Positions 52,318 to 61,844 are shown, numbered from the stretch's first letter. The stretch is DNA of 64,000 nt from an uncultured Flavobacteriales bacterium (GCA_937121175.1 CAKZKD010000012.1:166415-230414), one strand, 5' to 3'. Numbers and translations: made by a program. Notes: generated by a model not told the origin, from the letters alone.

Positions 52318-54624
52318 ATGTCAAAATTGTTCAATATATTATCCATACTGGTAATCGGTTTGATTATTAGTTCATCCTTCCAATTAGCTGCTAAGGACAA
52401 AATAAAACTGAGTAAGGCGCAAAAAGCACAACACAAAATAGCATTTAATTTATTAGACATGGAATTGTATGATGACGCAATTCTAGAATATAATAAATTA
52501 CTTGATATGCGTAGCGACTATGATCAATTCTTGTTCGAAACTGGAATTGCTTATTTGCGATCCCCAAAAGATTTTGACAAAGCTGAAATGTACTTCCAAC
52601 GGGCATTGAAATTTAGTGCAGAGGATACAATACCTGAACTCTATTATTATTTGGCCAAGTCATATCAGGTAAACCACAAGTTTGATAAAGCAAAAGAAGC
52701 GTACTCAAATTTTATACCTACCATTAAACCCAACAAGGCTGGTATGGAGTTAAAAAGTAATGTTCAATGGGATGTTAAGACTTGTCAGCATGGAGTTTAT
52801 CATGTAAAGCTAAATACAAAAAACCCTCTTGAAAACAAAAAAAAGCCGCTCAATGATGTTAAGAAATTCTACATTAATGCGACTGATTACGTGGTCTTGC
52901 AAAACATGGGAGCAAATATTAATTCAATTTATGATGACGAGACGGCCGTCTTTTTAAATGAAGAATCTGAAATATTTTATACTTCGAAAAGAAATCCATT
53001 TGGCACAACTACTGACCTCTCTTCTAACCCCGGCGTAACTTACGAACACGTTTACACCTCAAATAAGTTGCAAGGCGATTGGAAAACCCCTCATCTTTTG
53101 AGTGCTGCAAAATTATTTCCAGAAAACTTTGAACTTGATCCAGAAAACCATGTCTCAATCGTTTCTGTAAATAAAGATGAAAGTATCATGTTTCTTTTTG
53201 TGGCTGGTGTATTGTACGAATCAAAACGAGAGGGTAAAAGTTGGACAACGCCGAGTCCTCTGCCAGAACATATCAATTTAAAAAAATCACACGAACCTTC
53301 AGTTTGCATTAATGACGATGGAAATAAATTGATTATAGTTTCTGATAAAAAAGGCGGATATGGTGGTAGAGACTTATATACCTCAACAAAACAAGAAGAC
53401 GGAACTTGGGGAGCCCTGGAGAATATGGGAGCTGTAGTTAATACAGAACAAGACGAAGACACACCGTTTCTAATTGGTAACGATTTATTGTACTTCTCTT
53501 CTAAAGGGCACTCTTCTATTGGAGGCTATGATGTTTTCTTCACCGAATTCAAAAAAGACAAATGGAAAAATCCAGTTAGTTTAGGTATTCCAATTAACAC
53601 TCCTGGAGATGAAGTTTCATACATGAGAAGTAAGATAGATAATGAATTGGCTTACTACGCATCTTCAAGACTAAACGGATACGGCTACAAAGATATATAT
53701 CGCGTCACGGCTCATTACGAAAAGCGTGAAGACTTATTACCTGAAATATTATTAGCTGAACTTATGTCAGACGAGTTGGCTGCTAAAGAGAAACTAAACG
53801 ATAAAAAAGACACAACAACTATAGCGGAAGTTGTTGAAGAAGTAATTGCTGAAGTTATTGAAGAACCGAAAGAAGTTGTTGAGGAAAAGAAAGAACCTGT
53901 TAAAACAGAACCTGTTGTTACTGAGAAAAAAGACGCAACTCCACCACCAGAAGATATATTTAGAGATATCCTCTTTAAGTTCAACAAAATGGAAATTGCT
54001 GATGAGTCCAAAAGTCAAATTAAAAAGATTGCTGAATACATGAAGCAGAATCCTGACTTTGTAGTAAACCTAGCAGGACATGCCGATTATTTAGGTTCTG
54101 ATGAAGTAAACATGGAAGTATCTAAGAAAAGAGCTTTAGTTGTTTTCAATGAATTAATGAAAGATGGTGCGGATCCATACAGAGTTCATTACGATTATTT
54201 GGGAGAATCTAAACCTAAAGCGTCAGGACAAAATGCCGATGGATCTGATAATGCTGAAAATAGAGCGAAAAACAGAAGAGTTGATTTTGGCTTAGAGCAG
54301 CTAAACATGTATAGATACATTACCTACACTTCTGGAAGTTCTTCAGTTAACACTAAAGGAAAGACCACCTTGGACGAGGTTGCTTCATACGTGAAAGCAC
54401 ACCCTGGGAGTAAATTGGATCTAAGAGGATTTTCTGACCCTTCGGGACCTGCTGCCGCAAACATGATTCTTTCTGAAAAGAGAACGAAGGCTGCAGTTGA
54501 CTACTTAATTTCAATAGGAATTTCAGGAAACGATATTACAAGCAAGGCTTTTGGAGAAACTAAACCTGCTCCTGCTAACATGCCAGCGGAATATAACAGA
54601 AGAGTTGAAATCAGAATAAAATAA
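52318..54624 (+). CDS. PorE-like OmpA family protein with tandem OmpA domains
   Basis: A 768-residue envelope protein: signal peptide, TPRs (residues ~30-140, FLFETGIAYLRSPKDFDKAEMYF), a PD40-type propeller (about 190-460, SDKKGGYGGRDLY, SSKGHSSIGGYDVFF), a Glu/Val/Lys-rich linker, then two OmpA-C peptidoglycan-binding domains: AGHADYLGSDEVNMEVSKKRA ... NRRVDFGL and LRGFSDPSGPAAANMILSEKR ... NRRVEIRI. The TPR-PD40-OmpA plan is that of T9SS PorE and relatives. ATG 52318 is chosen; ATG 52291 is in frame but adds only charged residues before the signal peptide. Confidence 0.88.
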   Translation: MSKLFNILSILVIGLIISSSFQLAAKDKIKLSKAQKAQHKIAFNLLDMELYDDAILEYNKLLDMRSDYDQFLFETGIAYLRSPKDFDKAEMYFQRALKFSAEDTIPELYYYLAKSYQVNHKFDKAKEAYSNFIPTIKPNKAGMELKSNVQWDVKTCQHGVYHVKLNTKNPLENKKKPLNDVKKFYINATDYVVLQNMGANINSIYDDETAVFLNEESEIFYTSKRNPFGTTTDLSSNPGVTYEHVYTSNKLQGDWKTPHLLSAAKLFPENFELDPENHVSIVSVNKDESIMFLFVAGVLYESKREGKSWTTPSPLPEHINLKKSHEPSVCINDDGNKLIIVSDKKGGYGGRDLYTSTKQEDGTWGALENMGAVVNTEQDEDTPFLIGNDLLYFSSKGHSSIGGYDVFFTEFKKDKWKNPVSLGIPINTPGDEVSYMRSKIDNELAYYASSRLNGYGYKDIYRVTAHYEKREDLLPEILLAELMSDELAAKEKLNDKKDTTTIAEVVEEVIAEVIEEPKEVVEEKKEPVKTEPVVTEKKDATPPPEDIFRDILFKFNKMEIADESKSQIKKIAEYMKQNPDFVVNLAGHADYLGSDEVNMEVSKKRALVVFNELMKDGADPYRVHYDYLGESKPKASGQNADGSDNAENRAKNRRVDFGLEQLNMYRYITYTSGSSSVNTKGKTTLDEVASYVKAHPGSKLDLRGFSDPSGPAAANMILSEKRTKAAVDYLISIGISGNDITSKAFGETKPAPANMPAEYNRRVEIRIK

Positions 54625-54645
54625 TTAAGAAATCACACTATATTT

Positions 54646-54674
54646 AAAGTCCCGTTTTGCGGGACTTTTTTTTT
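54646..54674 (+). terminator. Rho-independent terminator after the PorE-like gene
   Basis: A perfect 9-bp stem AAAGTCCCG/CGGGACTTT with loop TTTTG and a T tract, ending 4 bp before the exonuclease ATG. The next gene therefore needs read-through or a promoter within the preceding gene. Confidence 0.9.
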
Positions 54675-54677
54675 ACT

Positions 54678-55436
54678 ATGAAATTAAAATTAGAAAGACC
54701 CATCGCCTTTTTTGATCTGGAAACAACAGGTATTGATGTTGGAAAAGACCGTATTGTTGAAATTGCCGTACTCAAAGTCCGTCCGGATGGCCAAAAGGAC
54801 ATGAAGGTACGAAGGGTTAACCCAGAAATGCCTATACCAAAAGAAGCTAGTGATATTCATGGTATTACCGATGAAGACATAAAAGAAGCGCCTACTTTTT
54901 CTAAAATAGCGAAATCGCTTTATATAATGCTTCAAGATTGTGATCTTGCCGGTTACAATTCCAATCGATTTGATGTTCCACTGTTGGCTGAAGAGTTTCT
55001 TAGAGCCGGTGTTCAATTTTCTGTTAAAGACAGAAAATTAGTTGATGTACAAGGCATATTCTTCAAAAAAGAAAAGAGAACGCTAGAAGCTGCATTTCAG
55101 TTCTATTGTGATAAACCATTGGATGGTGCGCACTCAGCTGAAGCTGATATTTCTGCAACTCATGAAATTTTAGAAGCCCAATTGGATAAATATTCCGATT
55201 TAGAAAACAACATTGATTTTCTTTCTGAATACTCCGCGCAGCAAAAATTTGCTGACTTGGCCGGTAGATTTGTTTACAATAAGAATGAAGAAGTAGTATT
55301 CAATTTTGGCAAACATAAAGGGGTACCTGTCAGTAAAGTATTAAAAAATGAACCTGGCTACTACGGTTGGATGATGCATGGAGATTTTCCATTATATACC
55401 AAACAAGTACTGAAAGAAATTAAAGAAGCCTTGTAA
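54678..55436 (+). CDS. DnaQ-like 3'-5' exonuclease
   Basis: A 252-residue DEDDh exonuclease: ExoI FFDLETTG (Asp13, Glu15), ExoII SNRFDVPLLAEEF and ExoIII AHSAEADISAT. A C-terminal ~70-residue domain has the FGKHKGVPVSKVL...GYYGWMM motif seen in Bacteroidota homologues (DUF3820-like). It is either a proofreading or a repair exonuclease and not part of a polymerase operon. It shares one or two bases with the next ATG (TAATG). Confidence 0.9.
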   Translation: MKLKLERPIAFFDLETTGIDVGKDRIVEIAVLKVRPDGQKDMKVRRVNPEMPIPKEASDIHGITDEDIKEAPTFSKIAKSLYIMLQDCDLAGYNSNRFDVPLLAEEFLRAGVQFSVKDRKLVDVQGIFFKKEKRTLEAAFQFYCDKPLDGAHSAEADISATHEILEAQLDKYSDLENNIDFLSEYSAQQKFADLAGRFVYNKNEEVVFNFGKHKGVPVSKVLKNEPGYYGWMMHGDFPLYTKQVLKEIKEAL

Positions 55437-56044
55437 TGAAAATAATTTGCATTGGAAGAAATTACGCCGATCATGCAAAGGAGTTAAAAAATGAAGTTCC
55501 TAAATCTCCTGTATTTTTTTTAAAACCAGACACGGCTCTTCTTAAAAATAACACACCTTTTTTCATTCCCAATCATACTCAAAACGTACATCACGAGCTT
55601 GAAGTAGTGGTAAAGATTAATCGACTAGGCAAGCACATTGAAGAACGGTTTGCACACAAATACTACAATGAAATTACGGTAGGAATAGATTTTACTGCAC
55701 GCGATGTGCAAGAAGATTGTAAAAAGAAGGGACTCCCGTGGGAAATTGCAAAAGCATTTGATGGATCTGCTCCATTGGGTAAATTTATTGATGTTGAAAC
55801 GCTGGACCCTAGAAACCTATCTTTTACTTTAGAAAAAAACGGAAGTGTTCAACAAGATGGAAATACAAGCGACATGCTATTCAATATTGACCAAATAATT
55901 GCTTATATCAGTAAATTTATGACCCTCAAAATTGGTGATCTTATTTACACGGGAACACCAGCAGGAGTCAGTCAGGTTGTTAAAGGAGATGTTTTGGTAG
56001 GGAAGTTGGAAGGCCAACAGCTTATTTCTTGTAAAGTATTGTAA
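55436..56044 (+). CDS. Fumarylacetoacetate hydrolase family protein
   Basis: A 202-residue FAH-fold enzyme: CIGRNYADHAKEL at the N-terminus, metal ligands in HHELEVVV, GIDFTARDVQ, and IYTGTPAGVSQV near the end. Compact single-domain members act as acylpyruvases or oxaloacetate decarboxylases; substrate not determined. Confidence 0.9.
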   Translation: MKIICIGRNYADHAKELKNEVPKSPVFFLKPDTALLKNNTPFFIPNHTQNVHHELEVVVKINRLGKHIEERFAHKYYNEITVGIDFTARDVQEDCKKKGLPWEIAKAFDGSAPLGKFIDVETLDPRNLSFTLEKNGSVQQDGNTSDMLFNIDQIIAYISKFMTLKIGDLIYTGTPAGVSQVVKGDVLVGKLEGQQLISCKVL

Positions 56045-56053
56045 TTTTAAGCT

Positions 56054-56821
56054 ATGAGTTTACGCCTCCTTTTCTCGCTTTTGTTTTTCACCGCTCAATC
56101 TGCATTTGCACAATCTGAAACTCCAAATGTTGTAGATGATCAAGGTCAGAAACAAGGGTTATGGTCAGCCAAACATTCAAACGGGAAACTAAGGTATAAG
56201 GGAGAGTTCAAAGACAACGAACCTGTTGGATTATTTACCTACTTCGATGTTCACGGCAACCTCAACGCCGAGATTAACAATCGTGGAGATAGCGCAGACG
56301 TAACCTTTTTTCATCTGAATAAAAAAATGATGGCAGAAGGTAAATATTACCAGCAGCAGCGCTCAGGCGTTTGGAAGTTCTACGATATTGAAGAAGATAT
56401 TTCATCGCAGAAATACTATGTAAAGGGAAAGGAAAACGGCCCTGCAAGAGTGTATTACAAAGACGGCAGAATTTCTAGAGATTGTAGCTATAGAAACGGC
56501 GTAAAACATGGCCAATTAACGGACTACTTTCCAGAAGGAAAAACCAAATTTGAAGCCGTATTTGTTGATGGTAATCCTGACGGTAAAATCAAACACTTCC
56601 ACACCAGTGGCGGCGTAAAGATAATAGGTTACTACAAAATTGCAGTGCAAGAGGGCACTTGGACTTATTTTGCACCTGACGGAAAAGTTGAGCGCTACGA
56701 AGTTTATAGAAATGGTTTTCTAAAAAAGAGCTTTACTCCAGAGGAAGCAAAAAAAATGAAAGAAGATCAAAAGAAAATAGATTCAACAAAAACCCCTGCT
56801 CCAGGTATCAAAGAACAATAG
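56054..56821 (+). CDS. Exported MORN-repeat protein (YwqK-like)
   Basis: A 255-residue secreted protein: signal peptide (SAFAQ), then five to six MORN-like repeats (KQGLWSAKHSNGKLRYKGEF, QRSGVWKFYD, RNGVKHGQLTDYFPEGKTKFE) over about 30-230 and a charged end. Similar proteins are often auto-named 'toxin-antitoxin system YwqK family antitoxin'; nothing here supports that role. It ends in TAGTG, sharing a base with the next GTG start. Confidence 0.85.
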   Translation: MSLRLLFSLLFFTAQSAFAQSETPNVVDDQGQKQGLWSAKHSNGKLRYKGEFKDNEPVGLFTYFDVHGNLNAEINNRGDSADVTFFHLNKKMMAEGKYYQQQRSGVWKFYDIEEDISSQKYYVKGKENGPARVYYKDGRISRDCSYRNGVKHGQLTDYFPEGKTKFEAVFVDGNPDGKIKHFHTSGGVKIIGYYKIAVQEGTWTYFAPDGKVERYEVYRNGFLKKSFTPEEAKKMKEDQKKIDSTKTPAPGIKEQ

Positions 56822-57507
56822 TGAAAGGGATTTGCCTAATATTATTCTTTTCTATTGCACTATTATGCTGTAAAAAAGAAGAAGCTACCCCGAAAGATAT
56901 TGGACTGAACTATTACCCTGCAAGCGTTGATTTCTACCGAATATATAAAGTAGATAGCATTGTATTCAATGATTTTACAGAAAGCACCGATACATTTCGT
57001 TACTATGTAAAAGAAACCCATTCTGAAATTTATACCGTTGATAACGAAAATCGTACCCGAGTTTTAGAGCAATATAAATCCAATTTGAACGACAAATTTT
57101 GGATTGACCGTTTTACGTGGTCCTTTCAAAAGGACAATTTTTCAGTGGAAGAGAACAAACGAAATCTCACTAAGGTAGTGCTTATTTTTCCAGTGGATGA
57201 AAACGTAAGTTGGAATAGCAATGTTAGAAATACCCTTGATTCTGAAGAATATCAAATAGTTTCTATAGAGAGCGAGACGATTAACGGAACTGTCTTTAAT
57301 GATGTAATTACGATTGAACAATTTAATGAAACCGACCCTCTGCAATTGAATACCGAAATTGGAGAAGTAAAATTTGCGCCAAACGTTGGATTAGTGCGTA
57401 AATATGAAAAACGAGTAAAACGTTTTACGACTGGTGAAGTAAATGATGTGCCTGTTGATTCTGGTTTCGTGCTGACAAAACAAATTGAAGAATATGGTCA
57501 ATACTAA
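56821..57507 (+). CDS. Lipoprotein of unknown function
   Basis: A 228-residue lipoprotein starting at GTG 56821, directly coupled to the previous stop. The lipobox is ALLCC (Cys at about 18). The remaining ~200 residues are a beta-rich domain without a family I can name (YYPASVDFYRIYKVDS near the start, VGLVRKYEKRVKRF near the end). Translationally coupled on both sides, it should function with the MORN protein and subtilase. Confidence 0.7.
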   Translation: MKGICLILFFSIALLCCKKEEATPKDIGLNYYPASVDFYRIYKVDSIVFNDFTESTDTFRYYVKETHSEIYTVDNENRTRVLEQYKSNLNDKFWIDRFTWSFQKDNFSVEENKRNLTKVVLIFPVDENVSWNSNVRNTLDSEEYQIVSIESETINGTVFNDVITIEQFNETDPLQLNTEIGEVKFAPNVGLVRKYEKRVKRFTTGEVNDVPVDSGFVLTKQIEEYGQY

Positions 57508-59143
57508 AACGGTAATAGCTCTATGCTTTTCTGTTTTTTGGCTCTGTTCAATTGAGTTATTGGCTCAAAAGAACGGTGACTTTTATTTATTCGTTGAGTT
57601 TACAAAAAAAACTGAATCTCATCTAACACAGAACCCTTCTTACTTTCTTTCTGAAAAAGCGTTGGCAAGGCGGAACAAATCCCACATTAATATCACTGAA
57701 GAAGATGTTCCAATTTCGAGCAAAAGGATTAATCAAATTACTGATTTACAATCTATTAAATTTAATTATGCCTTAAAATGGCAAAACGGTGTTGTGGTTT
57801 CTACACCAGACTTGTCTGTAAAAAACGATTTGACCAAATTAGATTTCGTAGCTTCTGTTACTGTAATCAAAAAGCCCCAAAAGGCTAGCCGTACTTCTTT
57901 CCTTAAACCAGTTACATTAAACGATTACAACTATGGTTTGGCGAAGGACCAAAATGAAATCATCAACATTCCTTTTCTCCACGATTTTGGATACAATGGG
58001 GAGGACATCACTCTTGCAATTTTTGATAATGGATTTCGCGGCTTAGACACTTTGCCACTATTTCGTCGTTTGTGGATGGAAAACCAAATTCTTGGCCAAT
58101 TTGATATTGTTGAAGGAGACAAAAATGCCATTCCTCATGGAAGTCACGGAACCGCGGTATTGAGTACCATTGGTGCTTTCAGTTTAGACACAATGGTTGG
58201 TTCAGCACCCGAAGCCGAGTTTTATTTGTTTAGAACCGAAGATAATGCTTCGGAAACTCTTTTGGAGGAGTATAATTGGGCTAAAGCTGCTGAGATTGCG
58301 GATAGTTTAGGAGTTGACATTATCAATTCCTCTTTGGGTTATTCCCTTTTTGACGACAGTACAACATCTCATACTTATGCAGATTTAGATGGAAAATCGA
58401 CTGTGGTTACCAAAGCTGCAAATGCAGCTTACCGAAAGGGAATTTTGGTTGTAAACAGTGCCGGGAATTCAGGTCAGCGACCTTGGAGATACATTATTGC
58501 ACCCGCAGATGGAAGGTATGTTTTGGCTGTAGGTGCAACGGATAGTACAGGAACCATTGCAGACTTTTCGAGTCGAGGGCCAAATTCAGCTGGTTTGTTA
58601 AAACCAAACGTTTCGGCAGTGGGAGCACGTGTTGTTGTTGCTGATGGAGTTGGTGGAGCTCAAAAAAGCAACGGAACTTCTTTCTCCGCTCCTACCATTG
58701 CTGGAGCTGCTGCATGCTTATTGCAAGCATTTCCAGAAGCTTCAAACGCCGATATTTTCAGAACGATTGAAGCTTCTTGTGATCGCTATGACTTTCCTGA
58801 CTTCGATTATGGAAATGGGATTCCTGATTTTCAAAAAGCCTACAACCTGCTTTCAGAGAAATATGTTCCCCGAGAATATGATCAAGAATTGATTCGGGAT
58901 TTCAAAATGTACCCCAACCCTACGAAGGATTTTCTTGCTGTGGAATTACTTGAATTAGAAGAAACTAAAATTTCCGTAAAGGTGTTCAATTACAGCGGTC
59001 ACGAATTAATTTCCGAATCTGTAGGAAATCAAAAAGGGGAAGTTTTTATCAGCGTCAATACAACAAATCTATCCTCAGGCTATTACGTTCTTGAGCTTAC
59101 ACGAGGAATTCACACAAAAAGAAGAGTCTTTATAAAGCACTAA
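57494..59143 (+). CDS. Subtilisin-like S8 protease with T9SS sorting domain
   Basis: A 549-residue secreted serine protease: signal peptide (ELLAQ), an inhibitor-I9-like propeptide (about 25-130), catalytic Asp in IFDNGFRG, His in PHGSHGTAVLS, Ser in NGTSFSAPTIAG, and a type A sorting domain (FKMYPNPTKDFLAVEL ... RRVFIKH). The Asp motif is D-N-G instead of the usual D-T/S-G. ATG 57494 gives a 14-bp overlap with the lipoprotein gene. It converges closely on rimO (3 bp gap). Confidence 0.9.
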   Translation: MVNTKTVIALCFSVFWLCSIELLAQKNGDFYLFVEFTKKTESHLTQNPSYFLSEKALARRNKSHINITEEDVPISSKRINQITDLQSIKFNYALKWQNGVVVSTPDLSVKNDLTKLDFVASVTVIKKPQKASRTSFLKPVTLNDYNYGLAKDQNEIINIPFLHDFGYNGEDITLAIFDNGFRGLDTLPLFRRLWMENQILGQFDIVEGDKNAIPHGSHGTAVLSTIGAFSLDTMVGSAPEAEFYLFRTEDNASETLLEEYNWAKAAEIADSLGVDIINSSLGYSLFDDSTTSHTYADLDGKSTVVTKAANAAYRKGILVVNSAGNSGQRPWRYIIAPADGRYVLAVGATDSTGTIADFSSRGPNSAGLLKPNVSAVGARVVVADGVGGAQKSNGTSFSAPTIAGAAACLLQAFPEASNADIFRTIEASCDRYDFPDFDYGNGIPDFQKAYNLLSEKYVPREYDQELIRDFKMYPNPTKDFLAVELLELEETKISVKVFNYSGHELISESVGNQKGEVFISVNTTNLSSGYYVLELTRGIHTKRRVFIKH

Positions 59144-59146
59144 CTG

Positions 59147-60460
59147 CTAGTCGATTATTGACCCAAACAAGTCAAATTCTTCCGCATCGGTAACTTTTAC
59201 ATTCGCAAAGTCACCAATTCTTGCAAAGCCATCATTCTGGTGCACCAACACCTCATTATCCACTTCAGGCGAATCGTACTGCGTTCTACCAATAAAATAA
59301 TCCCCTTCTACTCTATCGAAAAGCACCTTGTAGGTATTTCCAATCTTCGCTTGATTCAATTCCATCGAAATTCCACTTTGCAAAACCATTATTTGGTTGG
59401 CTCTATCTTTTTTAACTTCCGCAGGAACATCATCTGTTAGAGCATAGGCACTTGTGTTCTCTTCGTGCGAATACGTAAAACAACCCAATCGTTCAAATCG
59501 AGTTTTTTCTATCCATTCCATCATTTCCCTAAAATCGGCTTCGGTTTCGCCTGGGAAACCCGTGATTAACGTAGTTCTTAAAGCAATGTCAGGAACATTT
59601 TGTCTAATAGTTGCAATAAGTGCATCTGTCTTTTCTCGGTTAATTCCGCGCTTCATAGCTTTCAACATGTTAGAACTTGCGTGTTGCAATGGCATGTCCA
59701 AATACTTGCAAATGTTAGAATGCTTGTTCATCACATCAAGAATGTCCATCGGAAATCCTGATGGATATGCATATTGTAACCGAATCCAATCAATTCCTTC
59801 TACATCAGACAAACGTTCGAGTAGTTCAGAGAGGTTTCTCTTCTTGTAAATATCAAGTCCGTAATAGGTTAAATCTTGAGCAATAAGAATGAGTTCTTTC
59901 GTTCCATTTGCAGCTAGTTGTTTAGCATTGGTTACCAACTGATTCATAGACGTAGAAACATGTTTCCCTCGCATTAATGGAATTGCACAAAAAGCACAGG
60001 GTCGATCGCAGCCTTCAGCAATTTTGAAATATGCATAATGAGCAGGCGTGGTTAATAAACGCTCTCCAACCAATTCGTGTTTGTAGTCAGCTTTTAAGGT
60101 TTTGAGTAAACGAGGCAATTCTCGAGTTCCAAACCAAGCATCGACTTCAGGAATTTCAGCAGACAAGTCATCTTTGTAACGCTCGCTTAAACAACCGGTT
60201 ACCATTACCCTATCTACTTCGCCATTTTTCTTCGCGTCAGCCCAACCAAGAATTGTATCAATTGACTCTTGTTTAGCATTGTCGATAAATCCACAGGTAT
60301 TAATAATAACCGTAGAAGCCTCACCATCGTTGCTTTCGTGCGCAACATCAAATTTGTTGGCTTTCAACTGACTCATCATTACTTCTGAGTCGAAAATATT
60401 TTTGGAACAACCCAAGGTAACTACATTTACCTTGTTTTTCTTAAGTGTTTTTGTCTTCAT
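59147..60460 (-). CDS. rimO: Ribosomal protein S12 methylthiotransferase RimO
   Basis: A 437-residue radical-SAM enzyme that methylthiolates an Asp of ribosomal protein S12. The N-terminal MTTase domain shows VVTLGCSKNIFDSEV and NTCGFIDNAK, the radical-SAM site is GCDRPCAFC, and a TRAM domain is at the end. ATG 60460 (MKTKTLKK) is chosen; the in-frame TTG at 60472 lies inside the promoter. Confidence 0.96.
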   Translation of the reverse strand: MKTKTLKKNKVNVVTLGCSKNIFDSEVMMSQLKANKFDVAHESNDGEASTVIINTCGFIDNAKQESIDTILGWADAKKNGEVDRVMVTGCLSERYKDDLSAEIPEVDAWFGTRELPRLLKTLKADYKHELVGERLLTTPAHYAYFKIAEGCDRPCAFCAIPLMRGKHVSTSMNQLVTNAKQLAANGTKELILIAQDLTYYGLDIYKKRNLSELLERLSDVEGIDWIRLQYAYPSGFPMDILDVMNKHSNICKYLDMPLQHASSNMLKAMKRGINREKTDALIATIRQNVPDIALRTTLITGFPGETEADFREMMEWIEKTRFERLGCFTYSHEENTSAYALTDDVPAEVKKDRANQIMVLQSGISMELNQAKIGNTYKVLFDRVEGDYFIGRTQYDSPEVDNEVLVHQNDGFARIGDFANVKVTDAEEFDLFGSIID

Positions 60461-60469
60461 AAGCGGCTG

Positions 60470-60477
60470 CAAAAGTA
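60470..60477 (-). promoter_or_regulatory. Promoter -7 element of rimO
   Basis: On the minus strand TACTTTTG, a perfect match, only 9 nt before the ATG, so the mRNA would have a leader of just a few bases. A TTTA occurs near the expected -33 position. Confidence 0.65.
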
Positions 60478-60514
60478 GCAGGTATTTGGCTTGGCTAAAC
60501 CGTACGTTCAGAAT

Positions 60515-61360
60515 CTAAACAGCTGCTTTTAAGGAAATCGTTTTTTGAAGGTAATTGCTATACTCCCTAATGTGTCTGCTGTAAAACCGTTTTGCCCCAA
60601 ATCCACCAACCCATTGAATTCCTTTTACCGCATTGGTTAAAAACAATTCCTCAACATTATATAAGTCTTCTTCTTGCAGAATTCTTTCCAATACCTCTAC
60701 TCCATTTTTTTGTAAAACGTGAATTACAAAAGCTCGCATTACACCAGGCAAACCACCGCCTTCAATTGGCGGCGTGCACAATTTGTTATTTAAGAAATAA
60801 AAAATGTTGGAATAAAGTGACTCAATAATTTCGTCGTTTTCATTCAATACCAGCACTTCATCCACCTTTTTATCTCTTGCAAATCGCCCAGCTTGTATAT
60901 AAAAAGCAGCATTAAGCGATTTGAACGGTAACGCAGAATGTTGCCATTTGCGTTCCTTTTTGTAAACATCAATCAACAACCCTTTTCTATTGATTTCGAA
61001 ACCATTTTGTTCAACAGAAATTAATTCCGCTACCCACTCTACTTCATCACTTTCAGGAACAAATGCTCCACCAGCAGTTCTGTAAACCGTTAACCGAACA
61101 CGGCCATTGTCAATTTCATTGGCTGCTGCTAATTTTTCAAGGCTTACATTTAAATTGAGAGGAGAAATAGTATCGTTAATATTCAACCCTAAATGCATCA
61201 TGGCTTTTGAAAATCGCTTCATGTGCACATTAAACAGATGCACTCTACCATTGATTAGACGCATAGTTTCAAAAAAACCATCCCCATAGTACAATCCTCT
61301 ATTCAAGCCAGAGAAGGTACTTTCCGAAATCAACCGGCCGTTATGTACAAGCAGCTTCAT
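60515..61360 (-). CDS. Aminotransferase class IV (PabC-like)
   Basis: A 281-residue class IV PLP enzyme: NRGLYYGDGFFETMRLINGRV at the N-terminus, LPFKSLNAAFYIQAGRFARDKKVDEVLVLNENDEIIE in the core with the PLP Lys in PFKSLN, and ELFLTNAVKGIQWV towards the end. This is the 4-amino-4-deoxychorismate lyase (folate) subgroup by pattern; a D-amino acid transaminase role is an alternative. It overlaps the phosphatase gene by one base. Confidence 0.85.
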   Translation of the reverse strand: MKLLVHNGRLISESTFSGLNRGLYYGDGFFETMRLINGRVHLFNVHMKRFSKAMMHLGLNINDTISPLNLNVSLEKLAAANEIDNGRVRLTVYRTAGGAFVPESDEVEWVAELISVEQNGFEINRKGLLIDVYKKERKWQHSALPFKSLNAAFYIQAGRFARDKKVDEVLVLNENDEIIESLYSNIFYFLNNKLCTPPIEGGGLPGVMRAFVIHVLQKNGVEVLERILQEEDLYNVEELFLTNAVKGIQWVGGFGAKRFYSRHIREYSNYLQKTISLKAAV

Positions 61361-61842
61361 TATTTTATTTCATTCAAAATGTGCATCAAACTCTTGTTGG
61401 GTTCAATTAGAATTCCAGGAACTCCCACTTTTTCAGCCGCAATAATATCTCTTTTGCTATCTCCAATCATATAACTTCTACCACCATCAATTTTGTAGGT
61501 ATGAATTGCCTTTTCAAGCATCAAGCTATCGGGCTTTCTGCTTAATGATTTAGAAAAATCAGAATGATAAGGTGAATAATAAATATCCAAAAGATGTAAT
61601 CCTTCAGCTGCAAATCGTTCTTCAACAATTGAATTTAATGCCTGTACATGCTGGTGTCCATACAGCCCTTTTGCAATTCCCCCTTGGTTGGTAATTACAA
61701 CATAGGAAAAACCTTTATTCGACCAATGTTTCAAGGCATCAAACAAATTCGGAGTAAACTCAAAATCTTCAGGTTTCCAGGTGTAATCGCCTCGTTCCAT
61801 ATTAATCACGCCATCTCTGTCTAAAAAAATCACCTTATTCAT
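61360..61842 (-). CDS. HAD-IIIA phosphatase (GmhB-like) lacking zinc cysteines
   Basis: A 160-residue HAD phosphatase of the GmhB/histidinol-phosphatase group: DxD motif FLDRDGVINME (Asp8, Asp10), VVITNQGGIAKG, RKPDSLMLEKA and MIGDSKRDIIAAEKVGVPGI are intact. The zinc loop, normally CPHH...C-x-C before RKP, reads SPYHSDFSKSLSRKP here, with all three cysteines replaced by Ser. Catalysis may persist because the zinc loop shapes substrate choice rather than chemistry. Heptose-bisphosphate as substrate is uncertain. Confidence 0.85.
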   Translation of the reverse strand: MNKVIFLDRDGVINMERGDYTWKPEDFEFTPNLFDALKHWSNKGFSYVVITNQGGIAKGLYGHQHVQALNSIVEERFAAEGLHLLDIYYSPYHSDFSKSLSRKPDSLMLEKAIHTYKIDGGRSYMIGDSKRDIIAAEKVGVPGILIEPNKSLMHILNEIK

Positions 61843-61844
61843 TG

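Noticed and set aside
56054..56821. Antitoxin of a toxin-antitoxin system (frequent automatic name for YwqK-like MORN proteins)
   Set aside because: It has a signal peptide and no toxin partner; the MORN architecture does not show antitoxin activity.
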